From positions 3,410,001 to 3,474,000 of the forward strand of contig NZ_CP094494.1 of assembly GCF_022810765.1 (NCBI RefSeq): DNA of 64,000 bases. Reading direction: 5' to 3'. The position numbers were made by a program, and so were the translations under genes. This document shows, piece by piece, positions 50,943 to 59,977 of this stretch. The DNA comes from Winogradskyella sp. MH6 (GTDB lineage Bacteria > Bacteroidota > Bacteroidia > Flavobacteriales > Flavobacteriaceae). Each line of letters opens with the position of its first letter. Within the stretch, counting starts at the first letter, position 1. The notes under the pieces were generated by a model. It made no database searches and was not told the DNA's origin. It saw only the letters and a list, made by a program, of their open reading frames with translations.

Positions 50943-52181
50943 TTGGCTAAAATAATTCCATTCAAAGCAGTAAAACCTACAAGAGCCATTGTTGGTCTTG
51001 TCGCTGCACGTCCTTATCAAAGTTATACCATAGACGAGAGGGAATCTAGAATGGGTTATAATCCTTACAGCTTTCTTCATATTGTAAATCCTGGATATAA
51101 ATACGATCGGGAAGTTACAGGCGAAGAGCGTTATAAGCTTGTAAAAAACAGATACGAAGAGTTTAAAGAAGATGGCATTTTTGTTACCGAAAAAAAACCA
51201 TCCCTTTATGCTTATAAAATTGTAAACAGACACAAGCAGGTATTTAACGGTATTATAGCTGCAACTAGTACCGAAGATTATGAAAAAGACATCATAAAAA
51301 AACACGAAGATACTATTGCAAAACGCGAGCAGACGTTTAAAAACTATCTTCAAACCGTCGGTTTTAATGCAGAGCCTGTACTTCTAACCTATCCTGATAA
51401 TGCTATTATTTCAGAAATCATTAAAGAAACCCAAAAAGGTCATGCCGAATTTGAGTTTACAATGACCTATAGAGATACACATTATTTATGGAAAATTGAT
51501 AATGAGGAAACTATAGCTAAAATTCAACAAGAATTTAAAAAAATGGAAACCATTTACATTGCAGATGGTCACCACAGATCCGCTTCCTCGTATTTATTAT
51601 ATAAAGATGAAAAAGAAAAGAATCCAAACCATAATGGCTCTGAGTCTTACAACTTTTTTATGTCGTATTTAATACCTGAGTCAGATCTAGTAATTCAAGA
51701 GTTTTGTCGATTGGTTAAAGATCTCAACGGACTAACAAAAGAAGAATTTTTAATAAAGCTAGATGCTGTTTTTAGAATTGAAAACAGAGGCTTAACTCCT
51801 TACAGTCCTTCTAAACCGCATCATTTTAGCATGTACCTAGATGGCGAGTTCTATTCGCTTTATTTGAGAAAAGCGAATTATAGTTTTGAAACTTCACTCG
51901 ATAAACTTGATGCACAACTCTTGTACAAAACAATTTTAGAGCCTATACTAGGCATACACGATTTACGCAATGACAATAGAATTGAATACGTGCACGGCAA
52001 ACACGAAATGATTACGATAAAAACCAGTGTAGATAGTGGAAAGTTTAAAGTTGGCTTTGGCATGTGTCCTGCAACTGTACAACAACTAAAAGAAATTGCA
52101 GACGAAGGTCTTACTATGCCACCAAAAAGCACTTATATTTTGCCTAAACTTAGAAGCGGAATTACAATTTATGAATATTAA
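50943..52181 (+). CDS. DUF1015 family protein
   Basis: 412 residues, with a TTG start at 50943 that fits the family N-terminus AKIIPFKAVKPTR. Hallmarks are LVAARPYQSYTIDERESRMG, NPYSFLHIVNPGY and the most conserved block, IYIADGHHRSASSYLLYKDE, plus GFGMCPATVQQLKEIADEG and MPPKSTYILPKLRSGI. DUF1015 proteins are widespread cytosolic proteins often linked to serine or nucleotide metabolism by neighbourhood, but their function is unresolved. The YggS gene overlaps its end by 11 bp. Confidence 0.93.
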   Translation: MAKIIPFKAVKPTRAIVGLVAARPYQSYTIDERESRMGYNPYSFLHIVNPGYKYDREVTGEERYKLVKNRYEEFKEDGIFVTEKKPSLYAYKIVNRHKQVFNGIIAATSTEDYEKDIIKKHEDTIAKREQTFKNYLQTVGFNAEPVLLTYPDNAIISEIIKETQKGHAEFEFTMTYRDTHYLWKIDNEETIAKIQQEFKKMETIYIADGHHRSASSYLLYKDEKEKNPNHNGSESYNFFMSYLIPESDLVIQEFCRLVKDLNGLTKEEFLIKLDAVFRIENRGLTPYSPSKPHHFSMYLDGEFYSLYLRKANYSFETSLDKLDAQLLYKTILEPILGIHDLRNDNRIEYVHGKHEMITIKTSVDSGKFKVGFGMCPATVQQLKEIADEGLTMPPKSTYILPKLRSGITIYEY

Positions 52182-52830
52182 AGAAAATCTAAATCACATA
52201 AAATCAAGCTTACCAGAACATGTCACTTTAGTTGCTGTTTCAAAAACCAAACCTGTAAGTGATTTAATGGAAGCTTATAATGCTGGTCAGCGTATTTTTG
52301 GCGAAAACAAAATTCAGGAAATGGCTGAAAAGTATCAACAAATGCCAAAGGATATAGAATGGCATATGATTGGTCATGTACAGCGCAACAAAGTGAAATA
52401 CATGGCTGATTTTGTGAGCTTAATTCACGGTATTGATAGTTTTAAGCTACTCAAAGAAATTAATAAACAAGCTAAAAAGTGTAATAGGATTATAAATTGT
52501 TTGCTTCAAATTAAAATAGCCGAAGAAGATAGTAAATTTGGTATGTCTAAAAATGATGCCTCTACCTTACTACAATCGGATGAATTTTCAGAATTAAAAA
52601 ACATCAAGATTGTTGGTCTTATGGGAATGGCAACATTTACTGATGACATAACTCAAGTTGAAAGCGAATTTAAGTTTCTTAAAACCACTTTTGACCAACT
52701 TAAAACTCAAAACTCAGAACTCAAAACTCTAAGTATGGGTATGAGTGGTGATTATAAACTAGCCATTGAGTGTGGCAGCACTATGATACGCGTAGGAAGT
52801 AGTATCTTTGGTGCAAGAAATTATAATTAA
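52171..52830 (+). CDS. YggS-family PLP homeostasis protein
   Basis: 219 residues from the ATG at 52171, which overlaps the DUF1015 stop by 11 bp. YggS/PLPHP carries pyridoxal phosphate and keeps B6 vitamer balance. The PLP Lys is at about 25 (LVAVSKTKPVSDLMEAYNAG). Other blocks are FGENKIQEMAEKYQQMP, IEWHMIGHVQRNKVKYMADF, KFGMSKNDASTLLQ, GLMGMATFTDD and TLSMGMSGDYKLAIECGST, then MIRVGSSIFGARNY. It is translationally coupled to DUF1015. Confidence 0.96.
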   Translation: MNIKENLNHIKSSLPEHVTLVAVSKTKPVSDLMEAYNAGQRIFGENKIQEMAEKYQQMPKDIEWHMIGHVQRNKVKYMADFVSLIHGIDSFKLLKEINKQAKKCNRIINCLLQIKIAEEDSKFGMSKNDASTLLQSDEFSELKNIKIVGLMGMATFTDDITQVESEFKFLKTTFDQLKTQNSELKTLSMGMSGDYKLAIECGSTMIRVGSSIFGARNYN

Positions 52831-52866
52831 AAACTAAGTCTAAATTTAAAATATCTAATACCAAAA

Positions 52867-54228
52867 ATTTACGCAATACTAGACATAGAGACTACTGGTG
52901 GTAAATACAATGAAGAAGGCATTACAGAAATTGCTATTTATCGTTATGATGGTCACAAAGTAACAGACCAATTTATTTCTTTAGTAAATCCTGAAAGAGA
53001 AATTCAGCCTTTTGTAGTTAACCTAACCGGCATCAATTCTAACATGCTAAAAAATGCACCTAAATTCTATGAAGTTGCAAAACGTATCGTAGAAATTACA
53101 GAGGATTGTATTATTGTAGCTCATAATTCAGATTTTGATTATCGTATTCTAAAAACTGAATTTAAGCGTTTAGGTTTTCCATACAAAAGAAAAACCTTAT
53201 GTACTGTAGAGCTGTCTAAACAACTCATTCCAGACATGGAATCTTATAGTTTAGGAAAACTTGCTAGAGCGCTTGGTATTCCTGTAAGCGATAGGCATCG
53301 TGCTAATGGAGATGCTATGGCTACAGTAAAACTTTTTAAAATGCTGCTTAATAAAGACTTAGAAAAAGTAATCATTAAGAGTACAGTAAAGAACGACAAA
53401 AAGCCAAAAATAGCTTCCAATCTCAAGAATATCATTGAAGAATTACCTACCGAAACAGGTGTGTACTATGTACACAATGATAAAGGTGAAATTATCTACA
53501 TCGGAAAAAGTAACAACATTAAAAAGCGAATCACACAACACTTTACCAATAAAAACTCTAAATCTAAAAAAATACAAGCCTTAGTTAGCGCTGTTACTTA
53601 TGAAAAAACAGGTAGCGAACTGGCTGCACTTCTTAAAGAAAGTGCAGAAATAAAGAAGAATAAACCTATTTTTAATCGTGCCCTTCGCAGAACCATTTTT
53701 ACACACGCACTTTACAGTTTTACTGATAATAATGGCTATATAAATTTAAAAATAGACAAATCTAATATTGAAGAAACTCCTATAACAACTTTTAGTACAA
53801 GGCCTAGTGGCAAACACTTTATCCATAAGGTAACAGACGAATATAATTTATGCCAAAAACTTACTGGTATTTATTCTACAAAAACAAGTTGCTTTAATTA
53901 CGAAGTAAAAGAGTGCTTAGGAGCTTGCGTTAATGAAGAACCTCCTTCAGAATACAATAAAAGAGTGAATGCGCTAATAGAGAAGTACAGCTATGAAAAC
54001 AAAGACATGCTTCTTATTGACAGAGGCAGAGATGTGGACGAAAAAAGCGTTTTTCTAATAGAAAATGGTGTTTTTAGAGGTATGGGCTTTTTTGATTTAA
54101 ACCATCAAATAAATAACCGAGAAATTTTAGAATCGCTTATTACGCCAATGGAAAATAACAGAGACACACAGCATATCATACATAGTTATATGCGTAGAAA
54201 CAAAAGGCTTAAGGTGATTCACTTATAA
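52867..54228 (+). CDS. DEDDh exonuclease (Pol III epsilon-like) fused to GIY-YIG nuclease domain
   Basis: 453 residues from an ATT codon at 52867. Between the in-frame stop at 52828 and the ATG at 53044 there is no ATG, GTG or TTG, yet that stretch encodes the essential first exonuclease motif YAILDIETTGGKYNEEGITE (Asp and Glu). ATT is therefore the most likely start. Motif 2 is VAHNSDFDYRILKTEF and motif 3 SDRHRANGDAMATVKL. From about residue 197, ETGVYYVHNDKGEIIYIGKS starts a UvrC-like GIY-YIG domain. The tail has ECLGACVNEEPPSEYNKRV. It probably acts in DNA repair, like the Cho-type or DnaQ-UvrC fusion proteins. Confidence 0.88.
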   Translation: MYAILDIETTGGKYNEEGITEIAIYRYDGHKVTDQFISLVNPEREIQPFVVNLTGINSNMLKNAPKFYEVAKRIVEITEDCIIVAHNSDFDYRILKTEFKRLGFPYKRKTLCTVELSKQLIPDMESYSLGKLARALGIPVSDRHRANGDAMATVKLFKMLLNKDLEKVIIKSTVKNDKKPKIASNLKNIIEELPTETGVYYVHNDKGEIIYIGKSNNIKKRITQHFTNKNSKSKKIQALVSAVTYEKTGSELAALLKESAEIKKNKPIFNRALRRTIFTHALYSFTDNNGYINLKIDKSNIEETPITTFSTRPSGKHFIHKVTDEYNLCQKLTGIYSTKTSCFNYEVKECLGACVNEEPPSEYNKRVNALIEKYSYENKDMLLIDRGRDVDEKSVFLIENGVFRGMGFFDLNHQINNREILESLITPMENNRDTQHIIHSYMRRNKRLKVIHL

Positions 54229-54258
54229 GAATATAGTTAGTTTTTGTATTTTTAAAAC

Positions 54259-55131
54259 GTGGAATCAGAAAACAAACATAACTGGAGAACCAAACTACAT
54301 GAAATAATTTATGAAGCAGATACACCTGCTGGCAAGTTATTTGACGTTGTTTTACTCATAGCAATTCTTGCCAGCATAATTTTGGTTATGCTCGAAAGCG
54401 TAAGCAGTTTTGATGAAAAACACCACGATTTATTGAATATTGGAGAATGGATTATCACCATTCTATTTTCTATTGAATACATCCTAAGAATTATAACCGT
54501 AAACAAGCCTATAAAATATATTACCAGCTTTTATGGAGTTATAGATTTACTATCTACCATACCTAAGTATTTATCCTTATTTTTTGCTGGAACTCATGCG
54601 CTAGTAGCTTTACGCGCACTCCGTTTATTAAGAATTTTTAGAATTTTAAAATTAGCTCGTTATCTAGGAGCTTCTAACCAGCTAGCAAGTGCGATTAAAG
54701 CAAGTAGAGCCAAAATTTCGGTATTCTTATTTGCGGTACTTATTGCCTCTGTAATTTTCGGAACCATTATGTACATGGTAGAAGGCGCAGATAGCGGCTT
54801 TACCAATATACCAAAAAGCGTGTATTGGTGCATTGTAACCATGACAACTGTTGGATTTGGTGATATTGCACCAATAACACCATTAGGACAGTTTATTGCA
54901 GCTATTATTATGATTATGGGTTATGGAATCATCGCAGTACCAACTGGTATCGTTTCTGCTGAATATACCAAAGCTTCTAGTAGTGGAAACAAGAAAGTAT
55001 CAAATGAAGAACACGAGCAATTAAAAACTGTTGTCTTAAATTCTCAATGTTGTATAAACTGTTTGGCAGAAAAGCATCAAGATGATGCCATATATTGCCA
55101 TAAATGTGGATGCAAACTTCATCATGACTAA
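54259..55131 (+). CDS. Voltage-gated K+-channel-type ion transporter with C-terminal zinc ribbon
   Basis: 290 residues from GTG 54259. Six membrane segments: S1 about 27-46, S2 66-80, S3 90-108, S4 with Arg spacing in ALRALRLLRIFRILKLARYL (117-136), S5 153-172 and S6 208-233. The pore filter is MTTVGFGDIAPITPLG (196-202). The tail has a CxxC...CxxC ribbon (QCCINCLAEKH, YCHKCGCKLHHD, about 262-290) that may bind zinc and regulate gating. It is an inner-membrane potassium channel of the KvAP/Kch type. The stop overlaps the miaA start by 8 bp. Confidence 0.92.
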   Translation: MESENKHNWRTKLHEIIYEADTPAGKLFDVVLLIAILASIILVMLESVSSFDEKHHDLLNIGEWIITILFSIEYILRIITVNKPIKYITSFYGVIDLLSTIPKYLSLFFAGTHALVALRALRLLRIFRILKLARYLGASNQLASAIKASRAKISVFLFAVLIASVIFGTIMYMVEGADSGFTNIPKSVYWCIVTMTTVGFGDIAPITPLGQFIAAIIMIMGYGIIAVPTGIVSAEYTKASSSGNKKVSNEEHEQLKTVVLNSQCCINCLAEKHQDDAIYCHKCGCKLHHD

Positions 55132-56026
55132 AACCCTTATTTCTATAGTTGGCCCAACAGCCATTGGCAAAACTGCTTTAAGTATAAAACTAGCTCAGCA
55201 CTTTAAAACCGAGATTATCTCTGCAGATTCTCGTCAGTTTTTTAAAGAAATGAATATTGGCACTGCTGTACCTTCAACAGAGGAACAACAAGCAGCAAAG
55301 CATCATTTTATTCAGCATATATCTATAAAAGATAATTATAGCGTCGGCGATTTTGAACGTGATGCCATTTCAAAAATCTCTGAAATTCATAAAAAAAACG
55401 ATGTTGCTATAATGGTTGGTGGCTCTGGTCTTTATGTAAAAGCTGTAACCAAAGGTTTAGACAACTTTCCTGATGTAAATGGTAACATTCGTTTAGAGTT
55501 AAATGAAAGATTAAAAAATGAAGGACTAGAAGCTCTTCAAAAACAATTAAAAGACTTAGATCCTATAGCATACAACTCCATTGCAATAGATAATCCACAA
55601 CGCTTAATAAGAGCTTTAGAAATTTGTATTGGTACAGGAAAACCCTATTCTTCATTTTTAACCAACCCAGAAAAGAACCGAAATTTTAAAACCATTTCCA
55701 TTGGTTTAGATGCTGAACGATCTATAATCTACGACAGAATTAATCAACGTGTAGATATTATGGTGAAAAATGGTCTGTTAGAAGAGGTTAAAGCACTTTT
55801 ACCATACAAACACCTTAACGCATTAAACACCGTTGGTTACAAAGAACTTTTTAAATACATTGAAGGTGAATGGGCACTAGACTTTGCCATTTCAGAAATT
55901 AAGAAAAATACCAGACGCTTTGCCAAACGCCAACTCACTTGGTTTAGAAAAGATCAAGCTATTGCATGGTTTGATTATACTTCTGATATAAACAGCATAA
56001 TCAAACATATTGAAAATCAATCATAA
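55124..56026 (+). CDS. miaA: tRNA dimethylallyltransferase
   Basis: 300 residues from ATG 55124, overlapping the channel's stop. MiaA adds the isopentenyl group to A37 of tRNAs that read UNN codons. The P-loop is ISIVGPTAIGKTALSIKLA (10-17), then EIISADSRQFFKEMNIGTA, AKHHFIQHISIKDNYSVGDF with GGSGLYVKAVTKGLD, and NALNTVGYKELFKYIEG, KKNTRRFAKRQLTWFRKD near the end. All family blocks are present. It is followed at once by a strong terminator. Confidence 0.97.
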   Translation: MTKTLISIVGPTAIGKTALSIKLAQHFKTEIISADSRQFFKEMNIGTAVPSTEEQQAAKHHFIQHISIKDNYSVGDFERDAISKISEIHKKNDVAIMVGGSGLYVKAVTKGLDNFPDVNGNIRLELNERLKNEGLEALQKQLKDLDPIAYNSIAIDNPQRLIRALEICIGTGKPYSSFLTNPEKNRNFKTISIGLDAERSIIYDRINQRVDIMVKNGLLEEVKALLPYKHLNALNTVGYKELFKYIEGEWALDFAISEIKKNTRRFAKRQLTWFRKDQAIAWFDYTSDINSIIKHIENQS

Positions 56027-56056
56027 AAAAATCCGATACAAATGTATCGGATTTTT
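56026..56056. terminator. Bidirectional terminator between miaA and the response regulator
   Basis: AAAATCCGATACA (56028-56040) pairs perfectly with TGTATCGGATTTT (56043-56055), with A/T runs on both sides, between convergent genes. Confidence 0.92.
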
Positions 56057-56075
56057 AACTATATATTAAATTTTG

Positions 56076-56780
56076 CTATTCGTTAATCACCAATCTAAAA
56101 CCTTCTCCGTGAATATTCAATATTTCAACTTTAGGGTCTGGTTTTAAGTATTTACGTAATTTGGCAATATATACATCCATACTTCGAGAGGTAAAATAGT
56201 TATCATCTCTCCAAATTTTTGTCAACGCCAATTCTCTTGGCATTAAATCGTTTTCATGTAACGCTAATAAACGTAATAATTCGTTTTCTTTTGGTGATAA
56301 TTTTGTTGGCTCACCACCATCAAATTTTAAGAAACGAAGCTTAGAATTGAGATCAAAACGACCAATCTTAAATTCAAACTGTTTACTATCTGCAACAGAA
56401 TCTGTAGCCTTACGCTGCATAATTGCTTTAATTTTCATTAACAACACCTCGCTATCAAAAGGCTTGTTTAGATAGTCATCTGCACCAACTTTATACCCCT
56501 TAAGCACATCTTCTTTCATTGCTTTTGCGGTTAAAAATATAATTGGTACGTCTGTATTTTTTTCTCGTATTTCTTTAGCCAATGTAAATCCGTCCTTATA
56601 AGGCATCATTACATCTAAAATACATAGATCGTAATCGTCTTTTTTGAACTTTTCAAAACCTTCCATTCCATTTTTGGCATGGACTACGTCGTAATCGTTC
56701 ATCATTAAATAATCTTTTAAAACGGTCCCAAAATTTGGATCGTCTTCTACCAAAAGAATTTTCTTGTTTTGCTCTTCCAT
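56076..56780 (-). CDS. OmpR-family response regulator (RprY-like)
   Basis: 234 residues. The receiver domain has the acidic pair in KKILLVEDDPNFG, the phosphoryl Asp at about 56 (DLCILDVMMPYKDGF), and Thr and Lys in PIIFLTAKAMKED and DDYLNKPFDSEVLL. The C-terminal winged helix (KLSPKENELLRLLALHENDL, RSMDVYIAKLRKYLKPDPKV) binds DNA. It lies 9 bp after its histidine kinase partner. The pair resembles the RprX/RprY system of Bacteroidota. It is the last gene of a five-gene minus-strand operon. Confidence 0.92.
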   Translation of the reverse strand: MEEQNKKILLVEDDPNFGTVLKDYLMMNDYDVVHAKNGMEGFEKFKKDDYDLCILDVMMPYKDGFTLAKEIREKNTDVPIIFLTAKAMKEDVLKGYKVGADDYLNKPFDSEVLLMKIKAIMQRKATDSVADSKQFEFKIGRFDLNSKLRFLKFDGGEPTKLSPKENELLRLLALHENDLMPRELALTKIWRDDNYFTSRSMDVYIAKLRKYLKPDPKVEILNIHGEGFRLVINE

Positions 56781-56789
56781 GATTCGTTT

Positions 56790-58358
56790 TTATGATATTA
56801 ACGGTAGCTTTATTATAAAAGTACTACCCTTTCCTTTTTCACTTTCTACTGATATGTGACCTTGATGGTCGTCTATTATTTGTTTTACATAGGCTAATCC
56901 GAGCCCATGTCCTTTTACATTATGTACATTTCCTGTGTGTTCTCTATAAAACTTTTCAAACACACGCTTAGCCACTTGTTTAGACATTCCGTTACCTTGA
57001 TCGGAAATTTTTAAAATAACACTGTTTCCTACATTCTCTGTATAAACGTCTATTTTTGGCTCATCATCTGAATACTTAACAGCATTATCTAGAATATTAA
57101 CTATAACATTTGTAAAGTGAGACTCATTTGCTAAAACTGAGGTTTTTGTTGCATTGAGATGTGTTTTTACATAGCCTTTTCTATCTTCTACAATTAACTC
57201 AATATGAGTAATTGCATCTTCCACTAAGTCGTGTAACTCTAGTCTTTCCTTACTTATGTTAAGCTCATTTTTTTCTAGTTTAGATATTCGTAATACATTT
57301 TCTACCTGTGCATGCATACGCTTGTTTTCATCCTTAATCATGCCCAAATATCGCTTCACTTTATCCTGATCTGCTATGATTTTAGGATTTTTAATAGCAT
57401 CCAAAGCTAAGTTTATCGTCGCTATTGGTGTTTTAAACTCGTGCGTCATGTTATTGATAAAATCTGTCTTTATCTGAGATATTTGACGTTGTCTTATCAA
57501 TTGATAAATTGCGCTAGAGTATGCCAAAATGATAACACCTGTAAATACTATAGACAACACAATCATCTTAAGTATTGAAGACAACAAAAACTTTTTTCTA
57601 TCCGGAAAATCTACCCAAAGTCTATAGCTACTTTCGTTGTTAGTATCCAAGAAAATTGGTATCCCAAAATAAGCATTGCTTTTATTAAAGTTTCTTGTCT
57701 GTACCTTGGTTGCCAAGTCATCATCATAAATAGCAAACTCAAAATCTAGATTTATACCTTCATCCTTAAGCTGCCTTCTTAGTAAAGTTTCAACTTGTAA
57801 GGCTGTAACTCTTTTGTAAATAGGCACTTCTTTCAACAATGTTTTAAACGTATCTTCATAAGCCTTCTTATCTATATCCGAAAGATTAGAAAACTCTACT
57901 AAAGTTTTTGTAGGCTTAATACCTTGATTACCGTCTATTGTTGATCTATCAAAGTACTCTGTTGTACGCTCACTAGTAAAATTACTTATATCTATACTGT
58001 CTGTATCAATTTCAAAGAACAATGAAGGCACCTTAAAGCGCTCTTCTAAAATAGTATTACGGTGAATGATGGTTTGATCGTTGACCTCATCTTCTGTCGT
58101 AATATACAATTGTCTTATAGCAGTGGAATCTGGCTCTCTATTATTTGCAATATAAGGTTGAATTAAGGCATAGAATTTCCCAATCTCATAATCTTGAATG
58201 TCTCTAGACACAAAGCTTAATGCTCTGGTTACACTACGAGTAAAATTCTTTTCTTCATTCTCTAAACTATTGTTGATAAAGAACGATTGCACAAAAATTA
58301 TACCTATGAGCGATAAGCTCATTAAAACCACCAATAAGATGAATAGTTTTTTACTCAT
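56790..58358 (-). CDS. Sensor histidine kinase (RprX-like)
   Basis: 522 residues. Two membrane segments (about 5-29 and 260-283) enclose a large periplasmic sensor region (30-258). The kinase core has the phospho-His at about 306 (DFINNMTHEFKTPIATINLA), the N box HFTNVIVNILDNAVKYSDDE, G1 ISDQGNGMSK and G2 HGLGLAYVKQIIDDH. It phosphorylates the adjacent OmpR-type regulator. The signal is not deducible. It lies 66 bp after coaE, so it is probably in the same transcript. Confidence 0.93.
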   Translation of the reverse strand: MSKKLFILLVVLMSLSLIGIIFVQSFFINNSLENEEKNFTRSVTRALSFVSRDIQDYEIGKFYALIQPYIANNREPDSTAIRQLYITTEDEVNDQTIIHRNTILEERFKVPSLFFEIDTDSIDISNFTSERTTEYFDRSTIDGNQGIKPTKTLVEFSNLSDIDKKAYEDTFKTLLKEVPIYKRVTALQVETLLRRQLKDEGINLDFEFAIYDDDLATKVQTRNFNKSNAYFGIPIFLDTNNESSYRLWVDFPDRKKFLLSSILKMIVLSIVFTGVIILAYSSAIYQLIRQRQISQIKTDFINNMTHEFKTPIATINLALDAIKNPKIIADQDKVKRYLGMIKDENKRMHAQVENVLRISKLEKNELNISKERLELHDLVEDAITHIELIVEDRKGYVKTHLNATKTSVLANESHFTNVIVNILDNAVKYSDDEPKIDVYTENVGNSVILKISDQGNGMSKQVAKRVFEKFYREHTGNVHNVKGHGLGLAYVKQIIDDHQGHISVESEKGKGSTFIIKLPLIS

Positions 58359-58424
58359 CAGCCAAATTTAACATTTTAACATTTAGCATAAATTATGTTT
58401 AACCTTACATTAACAATCGTAATC

Positions 58425-59018
58425 TTACTTAGATTTAGATTTTTGCAGTAATTCTTTATGGATAAGTTGTACCTCTTTCTTAGCGTCTTCAAGATCATTG
58501 TTATGAATAACAAAGTGTGATTTTTTTACCTTCTCTTCATCAGAGAGTTGATTACCAATGATAGATTCCACTTTTTGTCTTGTAGAACCATCGCGCTTCA
58601 TAACACGCTCTATTCTTAAATTTTTATCTGCTACAACTGTAATTATGTAGTCATATTGGTATTCTAAATTGTTCTCAAAAATTATGGCGGCTTCTTTTAT
58701 GATATAAGGTGAATCTTGCTTTTTTAGCCAACGCTTAAAATGTGAAGCTACTTTTGGATGAACAATAGCGTTCATTTTTGATAGTAGGGTTTTGTCGTTA
58801 AAAATTTTGGAAGCCAAATACTCTCTATTCAATTTACCGTCTCTATAAGCAGCATCACCAAAAAGAGATGAGAGCTTTCGTTTTATAACTTTAGAGCGGT
58901 TCATTAAAGCCTTTGCTTCTTTATCTGCAATGTAAACAGGTATGTTTTGAGACTCAAACCACTTTGCAATGGTAGTTTTACCACTTCCTATTCCCCCTGT
59001 TAAACCAACTATTATCAT
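58425..59018 (-). CDS. coaE: Dephospho-CoA kinase
   Basis: 197 residues. It does the last step of coenzyme A synthesis, phosphorylating the 3'-OH of the ribose. The P-loop is IVGLTGGIGSGKTTIAKWF, followed by IPVYIADKEAKALMNR (conserved Asp), FNDKTLLSKMNAIVHPKVAS and ITVVADKNLRIERVMKRDGS, then SDEEKVKKSHFVIHNND. The gene starts 1 bp after the ybbR stop. The ybbR-coaE order is a frequent Bacteroidota arrangement. Confidence 0.96.
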   Translation of the reverse strand: MIIVGLTGGIGSGKTTIAKWFESQNIPVYIADKEAKALMNRSKVIKRKLSSLFGDAAYRDGKLNREYLASKIFNDKTLLSKMNAIVHPKVASHFKRWLKKQDSPYIIKEAAIIFENNLEYQYDYIITVVADKNLRIERVMKRDGSTRQKVESIIGNQLSDEEKVKKSHFVIHNNDLEDAKKEVQLIHKELLQKSKSK

Positions 59019-59019
59019 A

Positions 59020-59976
59020 CTATAACCTTATGAAATCAATTCGTTTTTGCTTTATGTTTATTCGCTTAATAAACTCTGGCATTTTGGTTATCTTAGGAAC
59101 AAAATAAGCCTGATTATCATTCACCTGACTATAATCGCACTCAACAATAAAATCGGAAGAATCTATTAAGTTAAAACTTTCTAAATCTACGTAATAAGAT
59201 AGCAATACTGTTTTAGGGAAATAGTTAATAAGCACATTTTGTGGCTTGTTAATTATTGTCAAAGGCACCTCAATCTTACCTTCAGTAAAACGCTTAACTT
59301 CGGCTTCAACATTTATAGATTTTGGAAATACTTCAATATTTTCAATATCATCTAACTTAAGAGTTGTATTAATATTTGTATTAACGTCAGTTAACTTTAA
59401 TTCATTAGTCACAACAGATGTAATATCTTTTATTTCATCTTTTGGCCCAACAATTTTTACACTATCCTGACTAAGGGAAAAATCACCTTTGATATCAAAA
59501 CCTGTAGTATAACCAATATTAGTTTTTAACTCGACAGGCACAAACTTAGATGCCCTTTTAGAATAAGGGATATGTAATGTTTCGGGCTTTAATGAACGTA
59601 TTTTATAAGATGATCCCAACTGCTCTTCTAATAGATAACTATTTTTTTGCACCTCAAAAACTAACTCATCAGCATTTGTAATAACATCTTCATTTGCATT
59701 TAATAGAATCGTTTCTGTATTATTAAAAATGAAAGGAACAAGTGCAAAGCCTTTAGCTTCTACCACAGTTTCAATAACATTAGACGTATCTTCTTTAATT
59801 ATTATTTCTTCCGCTAGGTCTGTAAACTGTATTTTGAGTTTTATAAGTTGATTATAATCACTTGAGAGTTTAGAAAAAATTAAAAAAATAAATGCAATAC
59901 CGAAAAAGATTCCGAAACGGTTAATATTTCGTTTTTTTAGGACATCTAATATGTTAGATTTTTTCTTAGAACACAT
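59020..59976 (-). CDS. YbbR-like domain protein
   Basis: 318 residues: an N-terminal basic stretch, one membrane anchor (about 18-37, FGIFFGIAFIFLIFSKLS), then repeated YbbR beta domains (VKIVGPKDEIKDITSVVTNE, LKLTDVNTNINTTLKL, and earlier strand-rich units). YbbR proteins are anchored in the inner membrane with the repeats outside. In Gram-positives the family includes CdaR, a regulator of c-di-AMP synthase, but no cdaA is seen next to it. It lies 1 bp from the glycosyltransferase upstream and 1 bp from coaE downstream. Confidence 0.82.
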   Translation of the reverse strand: MCSKKKSNILDVLKKRNINRFGIFFGIAFIFLIFSKLSSDYNQLIKLKIQFTDLAEEIIIKEDTSNVIETVVEAKGFALVPFIFNNTETILLNANEDVITNADELVFEVQKNSYLLEEQLGSSYKIRSLKPETLHIPYSKRASKFVPVELKTNIGYTTGFDIKGDFSLSQDSVKIVGPKDEIKDITSVVTNELKLTDVNTNINTTLKLDDIENIEVFPKSINVEAEVKRFTEGKIEVPLTIINKPQNVLINYFPKTVLLSYYVDLESFNLIDSSDFIVECDYSQVNDNQAYFVPKITKMPEFIKRINIKQKRIDFIRL

Positions 59977-59977
59977 T

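Noticed and set aside
53044..54228. Start of the exonuclease gene at the first ATG
   Set aside because: It would delete the first catalytic motif (DIETTGG), which is encoded upstream in the same open frame.
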